Below, one piece after another: positions 5,548 to 12,365 of a DNA stretch of 13,826 bases. The notes beneath the pieces are model-generated. The model had not been told where the DNA came from and did no database searches. It saw only the letters and a program-made list of their open reading frames with translations. The stretch is from UBA6544 sp038131165 (GTDB lineage: Bacteria > Pseudomonadota > Alphaproteobacteria > UBA8366): positions 1 through 13,826 of the forward strand of contig JAYPOZ010000105.1 in NCBI GenBank assembly GCA_038131165.1, written 5' to 3'. Every line of letters starts with the position of its first letter. Position 1 is the first letter of the stretch. The position numbers and the translations under genes are program-made.

Positions 5548-7725
5548 ATGACTGACTATGTAAGAACCGGAAATCTCAGCGTCGACCGCACCCTGTTCGA
5601 CTTCGTCAATACCGAAGCGCTGCCCGGTTCGGGCGTCACGGAAGCGGCCTTTTGGACCGGTCTGGATCGTCTGATTTCCGAGTTTGCACCGCAAAATAAG
5701 GCATTGCTCGCCCAGCGGGATACCCTGCAATCGAAGATCGACGATTGGCACCGCGCCCGCCGGGACAACGCCCTCGATCTCGACGCGTATCGCGCCTTCC
5801 TCTTGGAGATCGGCTATCTGGTCCCCGAAGGAGACGATTTCAGCATCACGACGCAGAATGTCGATCCCGAACTGTCCGCCATTGCCGGACCGCAACTGGT
5901 GGTGCCGCTGTCGAATGCCCGCTATGCGCTGAACGCCGCAAATGCGCGATGGGGCAGCCTCTACGACGCGCTCTATGGCACGGATGCCATTCCGGAAAGC
6001 GGCGGCGCCGAGCGCGGCGGCGCCTTCAATCCCGCCCGCGGCGAACGGGTGATTGCCTTCGCGCGCAGCTTTCTCGATCTGGCGGCGCCGCTCGCCGCCG
6101 GCTCGCACCGCGACGCCATCGGCTATTCAATCGAGGGCCAGCATTTGATCGTCGCGCTCCAAGGCGACCGGTCTTCCGCCTTGGCGGAGCCCGCACAATT
6201 CAAGGGGTACACCGGCGAGGCGGACACGCCCGCCACGCTCCTGCTCGCCAATCACAATCTGCATTTCGAAATCGCGGTCGACCGCGCCGGCACCATCGGC
6301 CAAAGCGACCCGGCCGGTATCGACGATATTCTCCTCGAATCCGCCGTCACGACGATCATGGATTGCGAGGATTCCGTCGCCACGGTCGACGGCGAAGACA
6401 AGGTTCTCGTCTACCGGAACTGGCTTGGTTTGATGAAGCGCGATCTGACGGCCTCGTTCGAGAAAGGCGGCAAGACGCTGGAACGGTCGCTGAATCCCGA
6501 CCGCAGCTATACCGCGCCGGACGGCTCGAAAATGACGTTACCGGGCCGCAGCACGATGCTGGTCCGCAACGTCAGCGACATTCTGAAATGCGCCGCCGTG
6601 CGCGACGCCGACGGGGCCCCGGTCCCGGAAGGCATCCTCGATGCGATGATCACGGCGCTCATCGCCAAACACGATCTCGTCGGTGTCGGCGACCGCGGCA
6701 ACAGCCGCGCCGGGTCCGTCTATATCGTGAAGCCGAAGATGCACGGTCCCGAGGAAGTCGCCGCCGCCGCCGCGCTCTTCGCCGCCGTCGAAGAGGCGCT
6801 GGATCTCGCCCCGTTGACCCTGAAGATGGGCATCATGGACGAAGAGCGTCGCACGACGGTCAACCTCAAGGAATGCATCCGTGCCGCCCGGGACCGGGTC
6901 GTCTTCATCAACACCGGATTCCTCGACCGCACCGGCGACGAGATCCACACCTCGATGGAGGCCGGCCCGATGATCCGAAAGGCCGACATGAAGGGCGCCC
7001 CCTGGATCCAGACCTACGAGGATTGGAATGTCGATATCGGTCTCGAATGCGGATTGCAGGGTAAGGCACAGATCGGCAAGGGCATGTGGGCGATGCCGGA
7101 CCGCATGGCGGAGATGATCGAGACCAAGATCGCCCATCCGACGGCGGGGGCGAATACCGCCTGGGTCCCCTCGCCGACGGCGGCCACGCTGCACGCCCTC
7201 CATTATCACGAAGTCGATGTCGCCGCGCGCCAGGAGGAACTGAAAGCCCGCCCCCGGGCCGAGCTCGCGAAAATTCTCTCGATCCCCGTTGCCGAGCGGC
7301 CGAACTGGACGCCGGAGATGATCCAGCAGGAGCTCGATAACAATGCCCAGGGAATCCTGGGCTATGTCGTGCGCTGGGTCGATCAGGGGGTCGGCTGTTC
7401 CAAGGTACCGGACATTAATAATGTCGGCCTGATGGAAGACCGCGCGACCTTGCGCATCTCGAGCCAGCATATCGCCAACTGGCTGCATCACGGTATCTGC
7501 ACGAAGGAGCAGGTGATGGAGACGATGCGCCGCATGGCCGCGGTGGTCGACGGACAGAACGTCGGCGACCCGCTCTACCGGCCGATGGCGCCGGATTTCG
7601 ATACCAGCATCGCCTTTCGGGCGGCCTGCGATTTGGTCTTCAAGGGCCGGGAGCAGCCGAACGGCTATACGGAACTGATCCTGCAGGGCCGCCGCGTCGA
7701 GGCGAAGGCCGAGCAAGCGGCCTAA
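5548..7725 (+). CDS. glcB: Malate synthase G
   Basis: This complete 725-residue protein aligns by eye with E. coli GlcB (723 residues) from end to end. It condenses glyoxylate with acetyl-CoA to malate and CoA in the cytoplasm, needs Mg2+, and is the entry point for glyoxylate made from glycolate or by isocitrate lyase. Family blocks include GPQLVVPLSNARYALNAANA (114-133, around the acetyl-CoA pocket), MDCEDSVATVD (271-281), VYIVKPKMHGPEEV (391-404), LKMGIMDEERRT (425-436), INTGFLDRTGDEIH (454-467), GKAQIGKGMWAMPD (505-518), ANTAWVPSPTAATLHALHYH (535-554) and CSKVPDINNVGLMEDRATLR (617-636). By analogy with the E. coli enzyme, Arg340 binds glyoxylate, Glu432 and Asp460 hold Mg2+, and Asp631 is the catalytic base. 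Cys617 is also conserved. The start is the ATG at 5548, preceded by a modest GGAA about 8 nt upstream. The divergent spacer and leader suggest its own control. The next gene follows after 66 bp. Confidence 0.97.
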   Translation: MTDYVRTGNLSVDRTLFDFVNTEALPGSGVTEAAFWTGLDRLISEFAPQNKALLAQRDTLQSKIDDWHRARRDNALDLDAYRAFLLEIGYLVPEGDDFSITTQNVDPELSAIAGPQLVVPLSNARYALNAANARWGSLYDALYGTDAIPESGGAERGGAFNPARGERVIAFARSFLDLAAPLAAGSHRDAIGYSIEGQHLIVALQGDRSSALAEPAQFKGYTGEADTPATLLLANHNLHFEIAVDRAGTIGQSDPAGIDDILLESAVTTIMDCEDSVATVDGEDKVLVYRNWLGLMKRDLTASFEKGGKTLERSLNPDRSYTAPDGSKMTLPGRSTMLVRNVSDILKCAAVRDADGAPVPEGILDAMITALIAKHDLVGVGDRGNSRAGSVYIVKPKMHGPEEVAAAAALFAAVEEALDLAPLTLKMGIMDEERRTTVNLKECIRAARDRVVFINTGFLDRTGDEIHTSMEAGPMIRKADMKGAPWIQTYEDWNVDIGLECGLQGKAQIGKGMWAMPDRMAEMIETKIAHPTAGANTAWVPSPTAATLHALHYHEVDVAARQEELKARPRAELAKILSIPVAERPNWTPEMIQQELDNNAQGILGYVVRWVDQGVGCSKVPDINNVGLMEDRATLRISSQHIANWLHHGICTKEQVMETMRRMAAVVDGQNVGDPLYRPMAPDFDTSIAFRAACDLVFKGREQPNGYTELILQGRRVEAKAEQAA

Positions 7726-7778
7726 ACCTTCTCGCCCGCACGGCTTCCCGGACTATTCTCAAGAGTATTCGGAATAGC

Positions 7779-7784
7779 GGGAGG
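7779..7784 (+). promoter_or_regulatory. Shine-Dalgarno of the LLM oxidoreductase gene
   Basis: GGGAGG with 7 nt to the ATG at 7792 confirms the start. No convincing promoter or terminator is seen in the 66-bp gap after glcB. Confidence 0.65.
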
Positions 7785-7791
7785 CGGTACG

Positions 7792-8715
7792 ATGGCAGAC
7801 AAGAAGATCGAGTTCGGGACCACCCTGCGCTCGCCCTATAACGTCGCCGAACTGGCGCAACAGATCGAGGCGCTTGGCTTCGACATCATCGGCTGCGGCG
7901 AACACGTGAGCTTTCACGGCGAGACCGCGAACGGATTCGTCTCGCTCTCGGTCGCGGCCGGCGTCACTAAGCATATCCGGCTGATGAGCGCGATCACCCT
8001 GGTGCCGCTTTATCCGGCAGCCCTCCTCGCCAAGCTCGGCGCCGCCCTCGATGTGGCCTCCGGCGGACGCTACACCATGGGGGTCGGCGTCGGCGGCGAG
8101 TTCCCGAACGAGTTCGAGGCCTGCGGCGTGCCGGTCAAGCAGCGCGGCTCGCGCACGGACGACGCGCTCGAAGTGCTCACCCGCGTCTGGAGCGAGACGG
8201 ACGTGACCTACGAGGGCCGATACACGACGCTGAAGAATTTCAGCCTGAAGCCGTTGCCGATTCAAAAACCGAGCCCGCCGATCTATGTCTCGGGCCGGTC
8301 GGATGCCGCCATGCGGCGCGCCGCCAAATACGCCGACGGTTGGATTCCCTATATGTACACGCCCGAGCATCTGGCCGAGAGCATCGAGAAAATCAAGGCT
8401 TACGGCGCGGAGGAAGGCCGCGACATGTCCGATTTCACCTTCGGCATGTATATCTTCAGCGCGGTCCACGAGGACAACGATACGGGCGTGAAATACGCCG
8501 CCGACCGGCTCAGCGTGCAATACGCCCAGGACTTCAGCCAGCTGGTGCACAAATACGCGCTCGCCGGCGATCCCGCGGCCTGCCAGGCGCGTCTGCAGGA
8601 ATACGTCGACGCCGGCGCCGGCATGGTCTTCGTCTCCTCGGCCTGCCCCGGCGACTATATCGACCGAAACCTGGAGATGCTGGCCAAGGACGTCATTCCG
8701 GCGTTCCGGCCCTAG
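7792..8715 (+). CDS. LLM-class (luciferase-like) flavin-dependent oxidoreductase, TIGR03619-like
   Basis: This 307-residue single-domain protein has a bacterial luciferase TIM-barrel pattern. It has a short FGTTL start strand, IEALGFDIIGCGEHVSF (25-41), the IRLMSAITLVPLYPAALLAK strand and helix (62-81), and LDVASGGRYTMGVGVGGEFP (86-105). Further along come RVWSETDVTYEGRYTTLKN (131-149), PPIYVSGRSDAAMRRAAKYA (162-181) and GWIPYM (183-188). The block GGR-x3-GVGVG followed by EFEACGVP is characteristic of the F420/FMN-dependent actinobacterial and proteobacterial group. Such enzymes reduce or monooxygenate small organic substrates, often in xenobiotic or terpenoid breakdown. Cofactor (FMN or F420) and substrate cannot be read from the sequence. 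The start is set by GGGAGG (7779-7784), 7 nt upstream. It lies 66 bp after glcB with no terminator visible between them, so read-through is possible. Its stop is only 7 bp from the stop of the convergent flavoprotein gene. Confidence 0.88.
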   Translation: MADKKIEFGTTLRSPYNVAELAQQIEALGFDIIGCGEHVSFHGETANGFVSLSVAAGVTKHIRLMSAITLVPLYPAALLAKLGAALDVASGGRYTMGVGVGGEFPNEFEACGVPVKQRGSRTDDALEVLTRVWSETDVTYEGRYTTLKNFSLKPLPIQKPSPPIYVSGRSDAAMRRAAKYADGWIPYMYTPEHLAESIEKIKAYGAEEGRDMSDFTFGMYIFSAVHEDNDTGVKYAADRLSVQYAQDFSQLVHKYALAGDPAACQARLQEYVDAGAGMVFVSSACPGDYIDRNLEMLAKDVIPAFRP

Positions 8716-8722
8716 GCCTGGG

Positions 8723-9895
8723 TCACGCGACCTGCCCGCAGGCGTGCCCGGACGCCCAGGCCCATTGAAAATTAAAGCCGCCGAGATGGCCGGTGACGTC
8801 AACCGCCTCGCCGACGAAATAAAGCCCGGGCACCGCGCGGGCCTCCATCGTCTGGGAGGACAGCGCGCGCGTGTCGACGCCGCCGACCGTAACCTCGGCC
8901 GTCCGCTCCCCCTCGGAGCCGGCAGGGGTGATCCGCCAATCGTTGATCTGCGTGCCGAGCGCGCGCAGCTTCTTGTCGGAAAGCTCCGCCAGCCGTCCGC
9001 TGCAGCCGCTCCAATCCGCTAAGGTTACGGCCAAGCGCTTCGGCAACCACTGGGCGAGCGCGGTCTGCACTTCCCGGCGGGGCTGCGCAGTCTTGAGCTC
9101 CTTCAGAATTCCGAACGCGTCCCGGACTGGCAACAGGTCCACGCTAAGGGTATCGCCTTCGCGCCAATAGGAGGAAATCTGCAGAATTACCGGGCCGCTG
9201 AGACCGCGATGCGTGAAAAGGAGGGCCTCTTCAAAGCGGGTCTTGCCGAGGGAGACCGCCGCGTCGAGCGAGACACCCGACAGACCTTGAAGGCGCGCCA
9301 GCAAGTCCGGCGCGAAGGTCAGCGGCACCAGCCCGGGGCGGGGCTCGATCACATTGAGCCCGAACTGGGCGGCGACCCGATAGGCGAAACGGCTGGCGCC
9401 CATCTTTGGAATCGACGGGCCGCCGGTCGCGATCACGAGCGATTCCGCATGATAGATATCGCGGTCTGTCACAATGCTAAAACGGTTGCCGGACTTCGAT
9501 ATCTCCCCGACCGAGACCGCGGTTTGGATATCGGCGCCGTGCGCCTCCTCGAGCAGCATATCGATAATTTGCTGGGCCGAGCCGTCGCAGAAGAGCTGGC
9601 CGTGTTCGCGCTCGTGGTAGGCGATGCCATGGCGCTCCACCAGGGCGATAAAGTCGTGCTGGTCATAGCGCGCGAGCGCCGAGACGCAAAAACGCGGATT
9701 CTCCGACAGAAAATCCGCGGGCGAAGCGTGAAGATTGGTGAAGTTGGCGCGCCCACCGCCGGAGATCCGGATTTTCTGCCCCACCTTGGCATTGCGCTCG
9801 AGCAAGAGCGTGCGACGGCCGCGCCGATTCGCCGCGGCGGCGCACATGAGACCGGCCGCCCCGGCGCCGATGATGACAACGTCGAAATCCTGCAT
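8723..9895 (-). CDS. HI0933/YhiN-family FAD-dependent flavoprotein (BaiN-like)
   Basis: The protein has 390 residues, the normal length for the family. An N-terminal Rossmann motif, DVVIIGAGAAGLMCA (5-19), ends its second strand in Glu33 (LLLER) for FAD ribose binding. The family hallmark ISGGGRANFTN (44-54) follows. Other blocks are ATGGPSIPKMGASRFAY (156-172), LLFTHRGLSGPVILQISS (225-242), EVTVGGVDTRALSSQTME (334-351) and PGLYFVGEAVDVTGHLGG (356-373), ending in FNFQWAWASG. BaiN in gut clostridia is implicated in bile-acid reduction, but most proteobacterial members are uncharacterised. The start is the ATG at 9895, four residues before the FAD-binding strand. The frame stays open to 10261, but that extension is Arg/Ser-rich, is antisense to the next gene and is rejected. 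There is no Shine-Dalgarno, and a -10-like hexamer lies immediately upstream, so the mRNA may be leaderless. It is divergent from the small protein gene and convergent with the LLM gene. Confidence 0.92.
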   Translation of the reverse strand: MQDFDVVIIGAGAAGLMCAAAANRRGRRTLLLERNAKVGQKIRISGGGRANFTNLHASPADFLSENPRFCVSALARYDQHDFIALVERHGIAYHEREHGQLFCDGSAQQIIDMLLEEAHGADIQTAVSVGEISKSGNRFSIVTDRDIYHAESLVIATGGPSIPKMGASRFAYRVAAQFGLNVIEPRPGLVPLTFAPDLLARLQGLSGVSLDAAVSLGKTRFEEALLFTHRGLSGPVILQISSYWREGDTLSVDLLPVRDAFGILKELKTAQPRREVQTALAQWLPKRLAVTLADWSGCSGRLAELSDKKLRALGTQINDWRITPAGSEGERTAEVTVGGVDTRALSSQTMEARAVPGLYFVGEAVDVTGHLGGFNFQWAWASGHACGQVA

Positions 9896-9901
9896 GCGTG
9901 A

Positions 9902-9931
9902 GGTATAGCGGAAGACCCGGCAGCGCCCCAA
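9902..9931 (-). promoter_or_regulatory. Candidate promoter for the flavoprotein gene giving a leaderless mRNA
   Basis: TATACC (minus strand, 9902-9907) lies 6 nt before the ATG at 9895. TTGGGG (9926-9931) is 18 nt further up as a poor -35. If used, transcription would begin at or within a base or two of the start codon, matching the lack of a ribosome binding site. Confidence 0.3.
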
Positions 9932-9939
9932 TGCGAATA

Positions 9940-9968
9940 TTGATAGCCGTCCCGTTTTTCGGTAAAAG
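9940..9968 (+). promoter_or_regulatory. Candidate promoter for the small Ser/Lys-rich protein
   Basis: TTGATA (9940-9945), then 17 nt, then TAAAAG (9963-9968). It is divergent from the flavoprotein promoter within the 119-bp spacer and about 40 nt upstream of the start codon. Confidence 0.35.
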
Positions 9969-10014
9969 CGCGCACCATAATCGCGACCAAGATCGTCCAA
10001 TTCGAGGAAATGAT

Positions 10015-10443
10015 ATGAGCACGACCCCATCCAGCGGTTCCACCTCCTCAAAGTCTGAAAGCGCCAAGAGCGCGGCGCCGGCGGAAAGCAAGAGCGCTTC
10101 TTCGTCCTCCTCCAGCGGCAATGGCGGCGGCAAGTCCGCGCGCGAATCCGTCGGCGGCTCCAAGGACGTGCATTACGGCTATTTCTCCAGCGTGCGCACG
10201 CCGGAATACCGTTCCGGATGGGACGCGATCTGGGGCAAGAAATCGCAAAAGAAATCCGCATCGAAAGCCAAGGCCAAAGGCCCCATCGATCTCGATCTGG
10301 ATTTCGACAAACTCCCCGCTGATCTCCGCGACGGATTGCTGGAACACGCCCGCAAGAAACTGCGGCGGACGCCCGCCGGCTTCAAGAAGTTGCACGAGTC
10401 GGGCGCGATCGAATGGACGCTGTCGGTCCGTCTGGACGGCTAG
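10015..10443 (+). CDS. Small Ser/Lys-rich protein of unknown function
   Basis: This 142-residue protein belongs to no family I can name. Residues 1-50 are low-complexity, with 20 serines plus Lys, Ala and Gly, and are probably disordered. A compact motif follows, DVHYGYFSSVRTPEYRSGWD (51-70), then AIWGKK. Next is a Lys/Ser/Ala linker (77-89) and an acidic-then-basic C-terminal part (IDLDLDFDKLPADLRDGLLE, then HARKKLRRTPAGFKKLHESG) that looks helical. I have the impression of having seen the SVRTPEYRSGWD segment in alphaproteobacterial hypothetical proteins, but I attach no function to it. The start at 10015 has GAGGA (10004-10008) 6 nt upstream. The frame is open to 9898, but that extension would run through the divergent promoters. 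There is no signal peptide or membrane helix. Its own promoter is likely, and there is no operon partner. Confidence 0.8.
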   Translation: MSTTPSSGSTSSKSESAKSAAPAESKSASSSSSSGNGGGKSARESVGGSKDVHYGYFSSVRTPEYRSGWDAIWGKKSQKKSASKAKAKGPIDLDLDFDKLPADLRDGLLEHARKKLRRTPAGFKKLHESGAIEWTLSVRLDG

Positions 10444-10454
10444 ATCGGAAAGCC

Positions 10455-10478
10455 TTCCCATCCAAATTTGGCATGGAA
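10455..10478. promoter_or_regulatory. Near-perfect dyad between the small protein gene and the BCCT gene
   Basis: The core CCAAATTTGG (10462-10471) is a perfect palindrome. Flanks CCAT/ATGG and outer TT/AA extend it with single offset bases on each side. It starts 12 bp after the stop of the small protein gene and ends about 145 bp before the transporter start. It lacks a loop and a T-run, so an operator is more likely than a terminator. Confidence 0.3.
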
Positions 10479-10526
10479 ACGGCCGAAACTGCCCAAATCC
10501 CCTTGCAGTTGATAAGGTGCCGGCGA

Positions 10527-10564
10527 GTTAGGGGTTGGTACGGTTAGCGGTAGCCCGTTAGGGG
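10527..10564 (+). repeat. Short direct repeats upstream of the BCCT gene
   Basis: GTTAGGGG occurs at 10527-10534 and 10557-10564, with the variant GTTAGCGG at 10543-10550. They are spaced 16 and 14 bp apart, in the 60-100 bp before the transporter start. They could be half-sites for an activator or a chance feature. The rest of the 10444-10624 gap shows no gene. Confidence 0.3.
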
Positions 10565-10624
10565 CCTGGTCGATTTGCTCGGTTTGCCGATCCCGCGTTG
10601 ACAACAACAAGGGGAGGATCGGCA

Positions 10625-12298
10625 ATGGCCGACGATAGCGGTAACGCGCCCGATATGGTTGCGAAATCGGGATTCTTCAACGGATTACACAGCGGCATGG
10701 GCCTGGCCGCCAAGGGCATGGTCATCGCCTTCGTGGTCTTTACCGCGTTGAACGTGGACTTCGCCAACGGCATCTACTCGGCCGTGCGGGGTTGGATCGA
10801 GACGACGTTGAGCTGGTACTATGTCAGCGCTTTTTGCGTGATGCTGGCGGTCTGCATCTATCTGATGTGCAGCCGCTATGGCAACATCCGGCTCGGCGAC
10901 GACGATTCGCGACCGGAGTTTTCGAACTTCTCCTGGTTCGCGATGTTATTCTCCGCCGGTGTCGGCATCGGCCTGTTGTTCTTCTCTATCGCGGAACCGC
11001 TGTTCTACTTCGACAATACCGCCGCCTGGGATTATCCGAACAATCCGTTTGCCGACCAAGCCGGTATCGCGGAACTCGACGAGCAACGTGCCGTCCTCGC
11101 CATGCGGGTCACGTATTTCCACTGGGGCTTCCATGCCTGGGCGGTCTACGTGATGGTCGGTTTGTGCCTGGCTTATTTCGCGTTTCGCAAGAAACTGCCG
11201 CTGACCCTGCGCTCGGCGCTCTATCCGCTCCTCGGCGACCGTATTTATGGCCCGATCGGCCATGCGGTCGATCTGCTGGCGGTCTTCGGCACGGTCTTCG
11301 GCGTCGCCACATCTCTCGGCCTCGGGGTGAGTCAAATGGCAGCGGGATTGAACGTGCTGTTCGGGATCGACCCCGGCGTCACGACGCAGATCATCCTGAT
11401 CGCGGCGATTTCCGTGGTCGCGACCCTATCGGCGGTCTCCGGTGTCGGTAACGGCATTCGCATCATCTCCGAGTGGAACATTTATCTCAGCATATTGCTG
11501 GTGGCCTACTTCCTTTTTGCCGGGCCGACGGAATGGCTGATGGGTTTCTTCGTCACCACGATCGGCGACTATCTCTGGAACGCCGTGCCGATGGGCTTCT
11601 GGGTCGCGGGCGAGACCGGCGACAAATCCTGGCAGGGCGGCTGGACGATCTTCTACTGGGGTTGGTGGATTTCCTGGGCGCCGTTCGTCGGCATGTTCAT
11701 CGCCCGCATCTCGCGCGGCCGGACGATCCGGGAATTCATGGTCGGGGTCATGTTCGTCCCCACCACCATCGCGTTCTTCTGGCTCTGTATCTTCGGCGGG
11801 AATGCGCTGTTCATGGAAATACAGGCCTCCGCCGGCGACGACGGGGGCACGGCAGGGCTGATGGACATGGTCCGGGCCTGGAATCTGCCTTCGGCCCTGT
11901 TCGGGACCATCGACCGGCTGACGGAAATCTCCTGGCTGAGCTGGTCGATGTCAGCCCTGGCGACGCTGTTGCTGGCGACGTGGTTCATCACTTCGTCGGA
12001 TTCCGGTACCTTGGTCATCACGACGATGCTGAGCATGGGCGACGACAATCCGCCGCAACGCTTCCGCATCATCTGGGGCCTCGGCGAAGGGTTCGTGGCC
12101 GCCGTGCTGCTTTTGGCGGGCGGACTCAAGGCTCTGCAAACCGCGTCCATTGCAGCGGCTCTGCCGGTCAGCTTCATCATGCTGGCGATGACCTACGGGC
12201 TCTGTAAGTCGTTGAAGGAGGATTCCTCCGCCGTTGCCGCATCCGATGAGAAACTGGCTCCGGACGGAACGGCCATCACGGGGGACCTGCGCGCCTAG
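10625..12298 (+). CDS. BCCT-family transporter (betaine/choline/carnitine type)
   Basis: This 557-residue inner-membrane protein has about twelve hydrophobic segments and a short cytoplasmic tail (about 531-557). Family signatures are FSAGVGIGLLFFSIAEP (109-125), FHWGFHAWAVY (165-175), SGVGNGIRIISEWN (272-285), and the tryptophan box YWGWWISWAPFVGMFIARISRGRTIREF (344-371). Within that box W345, W347, W348 and W351 match the BetP substrate aromatic cage. TSSDSGTLV (456-464) is also present. BCCT members import quaternary ammonium compounds such as glycine betaine, choline or carnitine. Most use Na+ or H+; CaiT exchanges. The glycine segment reads GVGIG where BetP has GMGIG, so the exact substrate and ion are uncertain. 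The tail is short and lacks a long charged osmosensor like that of BetP. The start at 10625 has AGGGGAGGA (10610-10618) 6 nt upstream. A TTG at 10598 in frame is rejected. It is a single gene ending at a hairpin terminator. Confidence 0.94.
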   Translation: MADDSGNAPDMVAKSGFFNGLHSGMGLAAKGMVIAFVVFTALNVDFANGIYSAVRGWIETTLSWYYVSAFCVMLAVCIYLMCSRYGNIRLGDDDSRPEFSNFSWFAMLFSAGVGIGLLFFSIAEPLFYFDNTAAWDYPNNPFADQAGIAELDEQRAVLAMRVTYFHWGFHAWAVYVMVGLCLAYFAFRKKLPLTLRSALYPLLGDRIYGPIGHAVDLLAVFGTVFGVATSLGLGVSQMAAGLNVLFGIDPGVTTQIILIAAISVVATLSAVSGVGNGIRIISEWNIYLSILLVAYFLFAGPTEWLMGFFVTTIGDYLWNAVPMGFWVAGETGDKSWQGGWTIFYWGWWISWAPFVGMFIARISRGRTIREFMVGVMFVPTTIAFFWLCIFGGNALFMEIQASAGDDGGTAGLMDMVRAWNLPSALFGTIDRLTEISWLSWSMSALATLLLATWFITSSDSGTLVITTMLSMGDDNPPQRFRIIWGLGEGFVAAVLLLAGGLKALQTASIAAALPVSFIMLAMTYGLCKSLKEDSSAVAASDEKLAPDGTAITGDLRA

Positions 12299-12327
12299 AC
12301 AGCGTCAAGGTCTTCAAACCGAGATCG

Positions 12328-12357
12328 ACGGCCCGCGGAGAGACCTTCGCGGGCCGT
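12328..12357. terminator. Bidirectional hairpin terminator between convergent genes
   Basis: ACGGCCCGCG (12328-12337) pairs perfectly with CGCGGGCCGT (12348-12357). The 10-nt loop can close further by G-T, A-T and G-C pairs to leave an AGAC tetraloop. It lies 29 bp after the stop of the BCCT gene and 8 bp after the end of the convergent amidohydrolase gene, so it can serve both strands. No strong T-run follows on either side. Confidence 0.75.
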
Positions 12358-12365
12358 TCGCTTGC

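Noticed and set aside
5328..5549. N-terminal extension of the rhodanese gene to an ATG at 5549
   Set aside because: It would overlap the glcB start codon and span the divergent regulatory region. The added residues are low in motif content, while the ATG at 5327 directly precedes the first rhodanese strand.
5745..7064. Plus-strand open frame of 439 codons inside glcB
   Set aside because: It is frame-shifted relative to malate synthase G, its translation is Arg-rich and featureless, and the true frame matches GlcB throughout.
6538..7716. Minus-strand open frame of 392 codons
   Set aside because: It is antisense to the most conserved part of glcB and shows no family motif.
7746..7776. Repeated TATTC and a CTATTC/GAATAG pair between glcB and the LLM gene
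   Set aside because: The arms are six bases with a long spacer and other alignments fail. This is not enough for a terminator or operator.
7759..8802. Minus-strand open frame of 347 codons
   Set aside because: It is antisense to the LLM oxidoreductase gene, runs across its stop into the convergent gene, and has no family signature.
9896..10261. Upstream extension of the flavoprotein gene
   Set aside because: It is Arg/Ser-rich, is antisense to the small protein gene, and puts 122 residues before a FAD motif that normally lies within the first ten.
10598..10624. TTG start for the BCCT gene
   Set aside because: The strong AGGGGAGGA lies after this TTG and is properly spaced for the ATG at 10625.
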